64,000 nt of DNA from NCBI GenBank assembly GCA_963800135.1, contig CAWCZR010000004.1, positions 1,240,001-1,304,000 on the forward strand. The letters are read 5' to 3'. This DNA is from DASPSM01 sp963800135 (lineage in GTDB: Bacteria > Planctomycetota > Planctomycetia > Planctomycetales > Planctomycetaceae). The translations under genes and the position numbers were made by a program. Below, one piece after another: positions 21,628 to 30,010 of the stretch; within the stretch, counting starts at the first letter, position 1; every line of letters begins with the position of its first letter. The notes beneath the pieces were generated by a model. That model was not told the DNA's origin and made no database searches. It saw only the letters and a program-made list of their open reading frames with translations.

Positions 21628-21647
21628 CCGGGGACGTGAGTCCCCGG
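21628..21647. other. perfect hairpin after the LOG gene
   Basis: CCGGGGAC and GTCCCCGG form an 8-bp stem with a GTGA loop, eight bases after the stop codon. No T run follows, so it is either a REP-type palindrome or an RNA 3'-end stabiliser rather than a canonical terminator. Confidence 0.45.
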
Positions 21648-21714
21648 AGAATTTGTCTTCCGACTGAATTTGTCGCTCCACGGACGTCGCCGACCACTCC
21701 GACCCCCAACATCC

Positions 21715-22671
21715 ATGCCCGCCATTTATCTCACCGAAGACGACGTCCAAGAACTGTTCGACGTCGACACCGCCATTCCGCTCATCGAGGCGGCGTTTCG
21801 CAATCTGTCCGACGGCAAAGCGCAAAACATCCCCCGCGCCCGCACGTTCGCCAAGGGCATCGCGCTGCACGCGATGAGTGCGGCCGCCGAATACCTGGGC
21901 TATGTCGGCTGGAAAGTGTATACGACGACCCGCCGCGGGGCCCGCTTCCACGTCGGCCTCTCGGAGATCGCCAGCGGCGAACTCGTCGCATTGATTCAGG
22001 CCGATTACCTGGGCCAGGTCCGCACCGGCTCGGCCAGCGGCGTCGCCACCGAGTGCATGGCCCGCGGCGACGCCCGCACGGTCGGCCTCTTCGGCACGGG
22101 CAAGCAGGCCCGCACGCAACTTAAGGCCGTCTGCTGCGTGCGTCGGATCGAACGGGTCGAAGTCTACTCCCGCAACGCCGAGCGCCGCGAAAAATTCGCC
22201 GCCGAGATGACCGAATTCTGCGGCACGCGCGTCGTGGCCGTCCATTCGCCGCAAGAGGCGGTCCGCGAGAAGGACATCGTGATCTGCGCCACCACGAGCG
22301 AGGCCCCGCTCTTCGAGGGCCGCGACCTCGACCCGGGCACGCATCTGAACGTGGTCGGCTCGAATTACCTCGCCAAGACCGAGATCGACATCGACACCGT
22401 CCGCCGCGCCGACATCATCGTCTGCGACTCAGTCGAAGCCTGCCGCCGCGAAGCGGGCGATTTCGTCGCCGCACTCGAAGCGGGCGTGACCGACTGGGCC
22501 TTAATGCACGACCTGGGCGACGTGGTCACCGGCCGCCAAACGGGCCGCGCGAATGCCGAGCAGATCACGCTCTTCAAATCAGTCGGCCTGGCGATCGAAG
22601 ACGTGGCCGCCGCCGTGCACGTCTACCACCGAGCGCAGGCCGAAAACATCGGGCGGCCGTGTCCGTTTTAG
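21715..22671 (+). CDS. ornithine cyclodeaminase / mu-crystallin family protein
   Basis: The 318-residue protein starts MPAIYLTEDDVQELFDVD at 21715. A longer in-frame start at 21670 has no better ribosome site and does not resemble the family N terminus. The family Rossmann domain is visible as TVGLFGTGKQARTQ (about residue 124), and the substrate-side residues KVYTTTRRGARFHVGL precede it. Members are NAD(P)-dependent ornithine cyclodeaminases, alanine dehydrogenases or ketimine reductases. The substrate cannot be decided from the sequence. The protein is complete and unbroken. Confidence 0.85.
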   Translation: MPAIYLTEDDVQELFDVDTAIPLIEAAFRNLSDGKAQNIPRARTFAKGIALHAMSAAAEYLGYVGWKVYTTTRRGARFHVGLSEIASGELVALIQADYLGQVRTGSASGVATECMARGDARTVGLFGTGKQARTQLKAVCCVRRIERVEVYSRNAERREKFAAEMTEFCGTRVVAVHSPQEAVREKDIVICATTSEAPLFEGRDLDPGTHLNVVGSNYLAKTEIDIDTVRRADIIVCDSVEACRREAGDFVAALEAGVTDWALMHDLGDVVTGRQTGRANAEQITLFKSVGLAIEDVAAAVHVYHRAQAENIGRPCPF

Positions 22672-23041
22672 ATGACGGAAATCGCGGGCATGCGCGTATG
22701 GCATCGGGTGGCCGGGCGCTCTGCGCAGCGGAAGCCCCGGAACATTGACTCGCTTACGTCGCCAGCATTCAATTGACGACAGTGGCCGCACCTCAACAAG
22801 CGCAGGGCCATTCGAGTAAAAGACCGTCGGGATGCCGACCGATCGCTAACGACTAAGACGGGGGCTTCCGCAAGGCGGACGCCCCCGCCACCCGTCGACG
22901 TGGTCGGAGCGATCCGTGGACGAGCGGCTCTGCCACGCACCAAATTGAAAGCGGTGGGTCGATCTAACGAGGATGGAGCGCGCGTGAGTTCGGTTTTGGT
23001 TCCAAGGCACTCTTCGTGGCCGATTGGGCGGAGGGACCGAG
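22672..23041. other. intergenic region with one GC-rich palindrome
   Basis: No coding frame is supported. A palindrome at about 22859-22891 (GGGGGCTTCCGC paired loosely with CGGACGCCCCC) may end the cyclodeaminase transcript or be another REP element. The last 60 bases lead into the exported hypothetical gene and include GAGGGA close to its start. Confidence 0.35.
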
Positions 23042-24082
23042 ATGAGCCAGGAATCACAAAATCTCGTTGCGGACGGGGCTGAGGACGGCCGGCCATCGCG
23101 CACGGCGATTGTTTCGCGACTCATTATTTCGAGCAGTGCGGCTTTAGCACTCCTCGGCGGTTCGGCGGCAAGCGCAAGCCCACCTGCAGCCGACGCCCTG
23201 CCGTCCGGCGAGGTACTCTGCGAGAAGATGATCGCCGCAATCGACAGCGTCTCTCGCGGGAGTGTCCACGTTGATGTCCTCATCTGGGACGACAATCAAC
23301 CTGAACCGGCAAAGAGCACTTATTTCCTCGTCTTCGATGACGAGAAGAAAATGCTCCGCTGTGACCGCGATACGAAGTCTCGCCACACCAAATACGTGCG
23401 CACCCCCACGAAAAGTTTGTACCAGCTACTGATGCCGCAGGCCGATGCGATCCAAGTCGGGGCCCCTGATCGTGATCTATCCCGCTTGCGTGATCAGCCG
23501 CTAGAGCCGCACCTCTTGTGGTTTGCCGGCGCTGGCACCTTTCTGTTTCGGGGACGCTATTCACTCATTGTTTCTCACTGGCGACAAGAGGCGCCGAAAG
23601 CGTCTGTATCGAAGGACAATCGCGGCAGAATTCTCTTCCGGTGGGCGACGACCCTGGACATATCCGTGATCAGTCCCACGGACAAGCGTCCTCGGATGAA
23701 ACCGGCCGAACTCATCGATACGCTGATCGTCGATCCGGCGCTCGGCTTCGTTCCAGTTGTCACGATGCATGCCACAAGATTGGACGGGTCAACGACATCA
23801 GCGATTAACGAGTTGTCGGAAATTCAGTACGAAAAGAAAAATGGCTATTTCGTTCCCGTCGCGATTGATATCCGCGGGAATGGAAACCTCAAGATCAAGG
23901 CGACATGCCGCTGGCAGTCGGTGAACGGAGATATTGATCCCAAGGTCTTCACGGTTGAGGGATTTGAGCCCAAGAAGGGGACGGCTATCTTCGAGCTTAA
24001 GGGGCCCCAGCCGGTGTTCCTCGGTTTCACCGGCAAAGCGGCTCAGGATGGTCGAGGACCGCAACGCCCCCGCTGTCGGTAA
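23042..24082 (+). CDS. exported protein of unknown function, about 346 residues
   Basis: The ATG at 23042 follows a GAGGGA ribosome site. A hydrophobic segment (about residues 25-45, ending AASASP) is a signal peptide. The mature part has alternating beta-strand patterns such as HVDVLIWDDNQ, KATCRWQSVNGD and VFTVEGFEPKKG, resembling the LolA/outer-membrane lipoprotein-sorting fold found in many planctomycete exported proteins. No catalytic motif is visible. It has no obvious operon partner. The fold suggestion is inference. Confidence 0.6.
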   Translation: MSQESQNLVADGAEDGRPSRTAIVSRLIISSSAALALLGGSAASASPPAADALPSGEVLCEKMIAAIDSVSRGSVHVDVLIWDDNQPEPAKSTYFLVFDDEKKMLRCDRDTKSRHTKYVRTPTKSLYQLLMPQADAIQVGAPDRDLSRLRDQPLEPHLLWFAGAGTFLFRGRYSLIVSHWRQEAPKASVSKDNRGRILFRWATTLDISVISPTDKRPRMKPAELIDTLIVDPALGFVPVVTMHATRLDGSTTSAINELSEIQYEKKNGYFVPVAIDIRGNGNLKIKATCRWQSVNGDIDPKVFTVEGFEPKKGTAIFELKGPQPVFLGFTGKAAQDGRGPQRPRCR

Positions 24083-24123
24083 GAGACACAAATTGGAAGC
24101 TGAGAGACACAAATTGGAAGCTG
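24082..24123. repeat. perfect 21-bp tandem duplication
   Basis: A 21-bp unit starting AGAGACACAAATTGG occurs twice head to tail (24082-24102 and 24103-24123), starting at the stop codon of the exported hypothetical gene. It is likely a recent slippage or duplication event. Confidence 0.85.
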
Positions 24124-24239
24124 ACTGATGACCGGCCGCCGAGCGCGGCAATCGCCCGTAGAAAACTGATCTTGGCCAATCGGGCGTTTGTGGCAGAATG
24201 AAGATAGCCTCAATCGCCTCGCTTATGCGCGCCCGTTGC

Positions 24240-24770
24240 GGCTTGAGCACAGTTGGGGTGTGCGCTGCATGCGGGTCGCTCGGCCTCGTTCGCCTTCACA
24301 TCGGGACGGGACTCGCGCGACGCGATTCCGATCCGTGCGACCGGCTCCGTTCGTGAAGTGTTGGGACGGGACTCGTTGCTTGGTCGACGATGTCCCGCAG
24401 AAATTTGGCTTTCCCGGGCTAAACGACCTAGCGATTTGGAACAGACGCGTGACTGGGACGGGACTCGGAAAGAGATTGGCCGGAGGGTCGGGACACTTTG
24501 GTTCACTAGGCAGTTGACCCAGGAAAGTAGTTGACCCACCCACCGCCGCCTCGCTGGGGACGGGACACGTTGTTTCATCGAGAAAAGCCCAGAGAAATTG
24601 GCCCTCATGCCGGCCCTCGCGCGGATGACCGGTGGATGACTGAGGGCGCGGGACGGGACTCATTCGCAGTAGGCGGCCAGGTGCTTTGCGCGGTGGGTCC
24701 ACTTGTCCCGCCGGGACAACCTGAAGTGGACCCGCCGGGACGGGTCCCTCTCATTTGATATAAGGGGGCA
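24240..24770. repeat. interspersed GGGACGGGACTC motif region
   Basis: The motif GGGACGGGACTC, or one-to-three-base variants, occurs at about 24303, 24364, 24455, 24555, 24650 and 24738, spaced roughly 60-105 bp apart. The sequence between copies is not conserved enough to be CRISPR spacers or a tandem array. Open frames crossing the region are a by-product of the repeats. This looks like a cluster of decayed repeat elements; the gap between 24083 and 24843 holds no supported gene. Confidence 0.55.
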
Positions 24771-24843
24771 GCCGAAAAGTGGTCCCACCGCGCCTGAGCC
24801 GATGGCGCGAGAATTCGTAGGGTGACACTACCCGGAAAGCAGC

Positions 24844-26010
24844 CTATGTCCGGACTGGCTCGGCGCGTTGGGCGATCAGAGCGTCCAGTTCCGCCTTGAG
24901 GCGCGGGAGGATCTCGTCGTACGGGTAGGCCCCGAGCTCTTTTTCGCCCTTCTTCAGATTGACGAAGTTCGGGGCACACCAAAGGCCGAGGTCGGCGTCG
25001 TCGGTTTCGCCCGGGCCGTTCACGCGGCAGCCCATCACGGCGATGGTGATCGCGTAGTCCTTGGCGTAGGCCGTCAGCTCCTTCACCTGGGCGGCCAGGT
25101 CGACGAAGGCTTCGTTCTCGACCCGCGAGCAGCTCGGGCAGCTGATGATGTTGAGCGACTTGAGCCCGAAGTCGACCACGCTCCGCACCCGGCCGGCCGC
25201 GATGTCGGACAGAATTTGCTTCCCGGCGGCGATCTCTTCCTGCTTGCGGTCGTTGGGAACCGTGAGCGAGACACGGATCGTGTCGCCGATGCCCCGGCTG
25301 ATGAGCTGCTCGAAGGCGATCCGCGTTTTGATGATGCCGTCGGGCGGCATGCCGGCTTCCGTCACGCCCAGGTGCAGCGGCACGTCGGGACGGGCTTCGG
25401 CGAAGCGGCGGTTGACCTCGATCACCTTCGCCGGATCGGAATCCTTGAGCGAGACGCAATACTGCGTGAAGCCGATCGAATCGAGAAACTCGCAGTGATC
25501 GAGGGCACTCGCCAGCATGGGACCGATCGAGTCGGCCGGGTCGAACTGCTCCTTCTTGTCCGGATCGACGGAGCCGCAGTTCACGCCGACTCGAATGGCG
25601 CAGTCGTGCTCAGCCGCGATGCCGGCGATGTACCGCACCTTTTCCTGCCACGGCTTCTGCCGCTCGTGGTGGTACAGATGCCCCGGGTTGTAGCGGAGCT
25701 TGGCGACGAACGGGGCGACCTGCTCGGCCAGGCGATAGTTCTCCTGCAAGTCGACTGCCAGGTTGGCATTCGTGCGGTCGTTAATTTGAGCGAGGGCGTC
25801 CGCCTCTTTCTTGCTGTCGACGGCCACGCGGACGACGTCGGCCCCGGCGTCCGTCAGCGCGTTGATCTGCCGGACGGTCGCCTCGACGTCGGTCGTCTTG
25901 GTCGCCGTCATGCTCTGGACGGCAATCGGCCGGCCGGCGCCGATCTCGACGGTGCCGATGCGGACGACCCGCGTATTGCGTTTCAGATTTCGATTCAGAT
26001 CATCCGTCAT
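24844..26010 (-). CDS. ispG: 4-hydroxy-3-methylbut-2-en-1-yl diphosphate synthase (flavodoxin)
   Basis: This enzyme catalyses the penultimate step of the MEP isoprenoid pathway, using a [4Fe-4S] cluster. The TIM-barrel N-terminal part contains VQSMTATKTTDVEAT and RVGVNCGSVD. The cluster ligands are the two cysteines of CPSCSR (about residues 297-300) and the Cys of MGCRVNGPGE (about residue 330). At 388 residues it is the compact form without the extra central domain. The ATG at 26010 has GGGAG nine bases upstream and is preferred over a TTG at 26019. The gene stands alone. Confidence 0.95.
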   Translation of the reverse strand: MTDDLNRNLKRNTRVVRIGTVEIGAGRPIAVQSMTATKTTDVEATVRQINALTDAGADVVRVAVDSKKEADALAQINDRTNANLAVDLQENYRLAEQVAPFVAKLRYNPGHLYHHERQKPWQEKVRYIAGIAAEHDCAIRVGVNCGSVDPDKKEQFDPADSIGPMLASALDHCEFLDSIGFTQYCVSLKDSDPAKVIEVNRRFAEARPDVPLHLGVTEAGMPPDGIIKTRIAFEQLISRGIGDTIRVSLTVPNDRKQEEIAAGKQILSDIAAGRVRSVVDFGLKSLNIISCPSCSRVENEAFVDLAAQVKELTAYAKDYAITIAVMGCRVNGPGETDDADLGLWCAPNFVNLKKGEKELGAYPYDEILPRLKAELDALIAQRAEPVRT

Positions 26011-26019
26011 CGAGAACAA

Positions 26020-26486
26020 CTCCCGCCGTGGGGATGGGGATCGCGTCGACCGAATGGAGAGCAGCGGCGCCCTCGCGCGGCGACCGCGCCCCCTCTCGAC
26101 ACTTTAGGGGCACTTGATTGTAAAACCCACCGTCGCGACCGCCAATTCTTTCGCCCGCAAACGCTCAGTTTGGCGGCCGAATCCGGGCCGGCGACACGGG
26201 ATCCGTCAGCTCCCTCAGGGTTTGCGGGATCGCCCGAATTCACCCGCCGCGGATCCGACATTGACACACTAAGTCATGCCGACTACAAGTCTTCCGTTTT
26301 CCAAGGTGTCCGTCTCACCGGACACTCTCGGGCCCCTCACCTCGGCCAATCAGCACGCTCGGCCCCGATTCCAGGTCTTCCACGTCCGCTCAAATCCGGT
26401 CAATCCAAACTGCGTCCCGACTGCGTCCAATGTGCCGCCGTCTCATCGGCGCGGTTTGAACGAACACAGTTCGAGAAGGACTCGTC
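26020..26486. other. divergent intergenic region
   Basis: About 470 bp between the divergent ispG and TPR-lipoprotein genes. No RNA gene or coding frame is supported. It presumably holds both promoters, but no clear -35/-10 pair can be assigned. Confidence 0.35.
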
Positions 26487-27920
26487 ATGCGCCGACTCGC
26501 GCTTCTTGCCGTTTTGCTGGGGCTCTGCGGATGTAGTTCGCGTACGGCGCCGTCAACGGTCGATCAGGCGGCCGAATCGCTACCGACGAGCGACGTCACC
26601 CGGGTTGGCAGCGGGCCGGGCGCAAATTCGGCAGGTTCGAAGACGGCTTCGTCCGAGAAAGCCAGTGCTCCGTCTTACCTCGGGCCGCACGACGAGTCAT
26701 TTGGCCGTCTGTCGTCGAACGCGAAGGCCGAGCTCGAGCGGGCCGAACAGCAGATTCGCGAGGGCCAGCTCGGCACGGCCGTGCAGACGCTGAGCCTGTT
26801 GATCGGCGAGAACCCGAAAAACTCGCTGGCCTTCGTCCTCCGCGGGGAAGCAAACGCCCAACGCAAGAACGACGCCGACGCGCTGGCCGACTTCAGCACG
26901 GCCGTGGAGCTGGAACCGAACAACGCGGACCGCCTGTCGGCTCGCGGGTTTTTCTGCCTGTCGCGCGGCAACACGGTCGACGCGCTGGCCGACTTCAATC
27001 GGGCGATCGAGATCGACCCGAAGAACGCCCGGGCGCACAACAACCGGGGCATGGCCCGGCTGACCAGCGGCGACGTCAAAAAGGCGATCGAAGACTTCAA
27101 CACGTGTATCCAGCTCGATCCGCGGTTTGTTGCCGCCTACAACAACCGCAGCTTTGCGTTGGCTAAGTCGGACCGCCGCCAGGAGGCGCTCGCCGACCTC
27201 GACAAGGCGCTCGAACTCGATCCGAAGGCACCCGGAACGTACGACAACCGCGGCGCCCTGCTGCTCGACGCCCAGGAATACGAGAAGGCACTGGCCGACT
27301 TCACGCGGGCAATTCAGCTCGACGCCTACAACGGCAACTACTACGTCCATCATCGGATCGCGCTCACCAGCCTGAAGCGGTTTGCGGACGCCCAGGCCGA
27401 CACAGTGCGGATCGACCGGCTGGCCCAATTGTCGCTGCTCAATCAGGCCGTCTTTCGCGATCGAGCAAATCCCAAGGTGTACATCGATCGCGGTAATTAC
27501 TTCCTCGACGACAACGTGCTCGACAGCGCCCTGACCAACTTCAACCGGGCGCTGGAGCTCGACGCCAGGAACGCCACGGCCCTGACGCAACGGTCGCGGG
27601 CCTGGCTCCGCCATGGCGACGCCGAGAAGGCGCTCGCGGACGCGACGGCCTCCCTGGACATCGAACGCCGCGAAGAGACCTTCGGCGTGCGGGGCGATGC
27701 CTACCGCAAGCTGCAACAGTACGACAAGGCAATCGTCGACTACGATGCCGCCCAGCGGATCGATCAGGACGTCGCCGAGACGTGGACGCTCTATGCCCAG
27801 TCGTTGCAGCAAGCTGGCCGCACCAAACAGGCCGAAGAGGCGCTGCGTCGAGCGGCCGACCTCAAGGCGCTCAACGCACCGACGGCCGTCGCCGCCGCGC
27901 CGAGCAAGCCGCGCAGCTGA
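26487..27920 (+). CDS. TPR-repeat lipoprotein
   Basis: The 477-residue protein has a short lipoprotein signal (MRRLALLAVLLGLCGC, lipobox LCGC), a Ser/Ala-rich linker to about residue 60, and then about ten to eleven TPR units. Examples are ALADFSTAVELEPNNAD, ALADFNRAIEIDPKNAR, ALADLDKALELDPKAPG and ALTNFNRALELDARNAT. It is an envelope scaffold for protein interaction; the partner is unknown. GAAGGA precedes the ATG. The frame is unbroken. The FabI gene follows 180 bp downstream. Confidence 0.85.
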   Translation: MRRLALLAVLLGLCGCSSRTAPSTVDQAAESLPTSDVTRVGSGPGANSAGSKTASSEKASAPSYLGPHDESFGRLSSNAKAELERAEQQIREGQLGTAVQTLSLLIGENPKNSLAFVLRGEANAQRKNDADALADFSTAVELEPNNADRLSARGFFCLSRGNTVDALADFNRAIEIDPKNARAHNNRGMARLTSGDVKKAIEDFNTCIQLDPRFVAAYNNRSFALAKSDRRQEALADLDKALELDPKAPGTYDNRGALLLDAQEYEKALADFTRAIQLDAYNGNYYVHHRIALTSLKRFADAQADTVRIDRLAQLSLLNQAVFRDRANPKVYIDRGNYFLDDNVLDSALTNFNRALELDARNATALTQRSRAWLRHGDAEKALADATASLDIERREETFGVRGDAYRKLQQYDKAIVDYDAAQRIDQDVAETWTLYAQSLQQAGRTKQAEEALRRAADLKALNAPTAVAAAPSKPRS

Positions 27921-28100
27921 CCGCAATCGACCCAGCGACTTTCGCTCGGAGCGGGCCGATTTTTCGCGGTCGGCGGCGATCGGTTGGCTGTCCGCGTTTT
28001 TGGCGGGCTGATAGCATATCGGCGGTCTGTTCGTTCCAAGTCGATCGTCCCCGCATGATCGACGGCACGTTGTTCGTCACCGCATTCGCAGGAGCCACCG

Positions 28101-28913
28101 ATGGGCTTGTTCGAGGGGAAAAAGGGGCTGATCTTCGGGATCGCCAACGACCATTCCATCGCTTGGGCCATCACCGAAAAGCTGCACGCCGAAGGGGCAG
28201 AGATGGGCTTCTCCCATCTGCCGGACAAAGATCCGGAACGTCCGCGGATGGAACGACGGGTGCGGAAACTGGTGGAGCCGCTGGGAGCCAAGCTGATCCT
28301 GCCCTGCGACGTGACCCGTGATAAGGACCTCGACCGGATTTTCGCCGCGGCCAAGGAGCAACTCGGCCCGCTCGACTTCGTCCTGCACTCGGTGGCTTAC
28401 GCTCCTCTCGAAGATCTGCAAGGTCCGGTGTACAACGTCAGCCGCGACGGCTTCAAGCTGGCGATGGAAATCAGCGTCTACAGCCTGCTGACCATCGCCC
28501 GCCGTGCCCGCGAGGCGCTCAAGCCGGGGGGCAGCCTGCTCACGCTCACCTACCTGGGGGGCGAAACCGTGATCCCCGGCTACAACGTGATGGGCATCTG
28601 TAAGGCGGCGCTGGAAAGCTCGACCCGCTACCTGGCCAACGAGCTGGGGGCGAGCAACATTCGCGTCAACGCTCTCTCGGCCGGGCCGCTCAAAACGCTC
28701 AGCTCGTCGGCCGTCGGCGAGTTCGATCAGATGCTCAAGCTCTACACGACGTTCTCACCCTTGAAGCGCAACATTTCGCCCGAGGAAGTCGCCAACGCCG
28801 GCATGTATTTGTTGAGTCATCTCGCCGGCGGCATCACCGGGGAGACGCTGCACGTCGACGCCGGTTACCACATCATGGGTGCCCCGCCGGCCGACATGCA
28901 CGCCAAGCTGTGA
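28101..28913 (+). CDS. fabI: enoyl-[acyl-carrier-protein] reductase (NADH)
   Basis: This enzyme reduces trans-2-enoyl-ACP in the last step of fatty-acid elongation. The N terminus shows the FabI cofactor signature GIANDHSIAWAI. The catalytic pair is Tyr-(x6)-Lys in YNVMGICK, rather than the x3 spacing of ordinary SDRs, with the usual upstream TYLGG. Length (270 residues) is typical. CAGGAG precedes the start. The stop codon overlaps the GTG start of the Nudix gene (GTGA), implying translational coupling. Confidence 0.95.
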   Translation: MGLFEGKKGLIFGIANDHSIAWAITEKLHAEGAEMGFSHLPDKDPERPRMERRVRKLVEPLGAKLILPCDVTRDKDLDRIFAAAKEQLGPLDFVLHSVAYAPLEDLQGPVYNVSRDGFKLAMEISVYSLLTIARRAREALKPGGSLLTLTYLGGETVIPGYNVMGICKAALESSTRYLANELGASNIRVNALSAGPLKTLSSSAVGEFDQMLKLYTTFSPLKRNISPEEVANAGMYLLSHLAGGITGETLHVDAGYHIMGAPPADMHAKL

Positions 28914-29326
28914 CGCCGACGGACGAACCGCGGGAGCGCGTGGCGATCGCTGTCGTCGAGCACGCGGGACGGTATCTCGTGGGGACGCGGCGGGCCGACC
29001 AGGCGCTCGCCGGCCGGGCCGAGTTCCCCGGCGGACGCTGTCTGTCCGGCGAAGAGGGCTCCGCCTGTGCCGTCCGCGAGTGTCGCGAGGAGACGGGGCT
29101 GGCGGTCACCGCCGTCCGCCAGTTGGTCGCGTGCCGTCATACGTATCCGCACGGGGAGCTTGAGCTCGAGTTCTGGCTGTGCCGGCCGGCCGCTGATCAG
29201 GACGTGGACCCGGTGGCCGGCGGTTTTCGCTGGGTGACGGCAGAGTCGTTAAAGTCGCTCGATTTTCCCGAAGCGAATCGGGCCGTGCTGGAAATTCTTT
29301 CCGCGGGCCCCAAATCCGCGAGCTAG
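28910..29326 (+). CDS. Nudix hydrolase (MutT-like)
   Basis: The 138-residue protein starts with GTG inside the fabI stop (GTGA overlap). The complete Nudix box is present, from GGRCLSGEE through RECREETGL (about residues 40-62). The rest resembles the small MutT group, which hydrolyses oxidised or other nucleoside triphosphates to monophosphates. The coupling to fabI is unusual for a housecleaning enzyme but common enough in compact operons. The substrate remains unassigned. Confidence 0.85.
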   Translation: MTPTDEPRERVAIAVVEHAGRYLVGTRRADQALAGRAEFPGGRCLSGEEGSACAVRECREETGLAVTAVRQLVACRHTYPHGELELEFWLCRPAADQDVDPVAGGFRWVTAESLKSLDFPEANRAVLEILSAGPKSAS

Positions 29327-29421
29327 ATTTGCCCGTCGGCACTTGCAAGTTGCCGTCTCAGCGTTGTCGTCTCAGCACAGGTCGGGCCACCTCGTACGCT
29401 CCTCTGCCTTCGGATCGCACC

Positions 29422-29586
29422 ATGTTCCAGAACATGATGGTCACTGCCCGCGGCTACTACGCGTTCTACGGTCGCTTCTTTGCCGACCAGTGGTACGGCC
29501 TGAACCCGGTTCGCTACGGCGTGCTCTTGATCGGCGTGGGCGTCTTCGGCTGGTTGCTGATGAAGTCGGGCAACAAGCGGACCTAG
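29422..29586 (+). CDS. small membrane protein, 54 residues
   Basis: An ATG at 29422 opens MFQNMMVTARGYYAFYGRF, followed by one transmembrane segment (GVLLIGVGVFGWLLM, about residues 33-48) and a basic C-terminal tail. An aromatic-rich amphipathic N terminus precedes the membrane helix. It lies 95 bp after the Nudix gene on the same strand. The function is unknown. The frame is open 31 codons further upstream, but those residues look non-coding. Confidence 0.6.
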   Translation: MFQNMMVTARGYYAFYGRFFADQWYGLNPVRYGVLLIGVGVFGWLLMKSGNKRT

Positions 29587-29802
29587 CTCGCCGACCGATC
29601 GCCGGGTCCGTCCGAAGACTCTTCGATGCCGGGACGCGGCCGGCCACTTCTGCGACGGCTCCGTCGCTCACCCCGAGCGCCTGCCAGGCCCGCTCACCAG
29701 CACGGCTTCGTCGTCGCGACCGACGGCGGCCTGAACCACGTCACGCACGATCTCGGCATCCGCAGTCTGTTTCTTCGCGAATTCGCACTTGATGCCAATT
29801 AT

Positions 29803-29873
29803 TTACCCGACTAGGATTCGAACCTAGACTAACAGGACCAAAACCTGTTGTGCTACCATTACACCATCGGGTA
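29803..29873 (-). tRNA. tRNA-Gln (anticodon UUG)
   Basis: On the minus strand a complete cloverleaf is visible. The acceptor is TACCCGA paired with TCGGGTA. The anticodon stem ACAGG/CCTGT carries loop TTTTGGT, giving anticodon TTG. A T stem CTAGG/CCTAG encloses TTCGAAT. CCA is not encoded; the discriminator is A. The U1-A72 pair is typical for tRNA-Gln. The 5' half (29837-29873) is duplicated at 45354-45390 and marks the integration site of the adjoining element. Confidence 0.95.
29837..29873. repeat. attL: 37-bp direct repeat inside tRNA-Gln
   Basis: Identical over 37 bp to 45354-45390. It covers the tRNA from the anticodon loop to its 5' end, so the crossover region is the 5' half and the element lies on the 5' side of the tRNA. 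Confidence 0.92.
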
Positions 29874-29906
29874 ATTACCGGGGTTTTCTGCTAGTCGCCC
29901 GGTTGC

Positions 29907-29927
29907 TTGACACCCAATCTGACACCC
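29907..29927. promoter_or_regulatory. two direct TGACACCC motifs, possible integrase arm sites
   Basis: TTGACACCC (29907-29915) and CTGACACCC (29919-29927) repeat with 12-bp spacing just inside attL. The same octamer forms a palindrome near attR (45226-45242). The positions at both ends fit arm-type sites of a tyrosine recombinase, or an operator for the integrase promoter. Confidence 0.45.
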
Positions 29928-30010
29928 GATACGCTTGAGACCATCGAAAGCACCCGCACAGTTGACGCTGTCGGGTGCCGGCATCACCGGCTTTTCAGGG
30001 GGGTGACGCG

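Noticed and set aside
24240..24770. A CRISPR-like array of GGGACGGGACTC
   Set aside because: Spacing is irregular (about 60-105 bp), the repeat is only 10-12 bp and variable, and no cas gene is nearby.
24868..26793. A 641-codon plus-strand frame opposite ispG
   Set aside because: It is antisense to a highly conserved gene and shows only mirror composition (Asp/Arg/Val-rich), with no motif.
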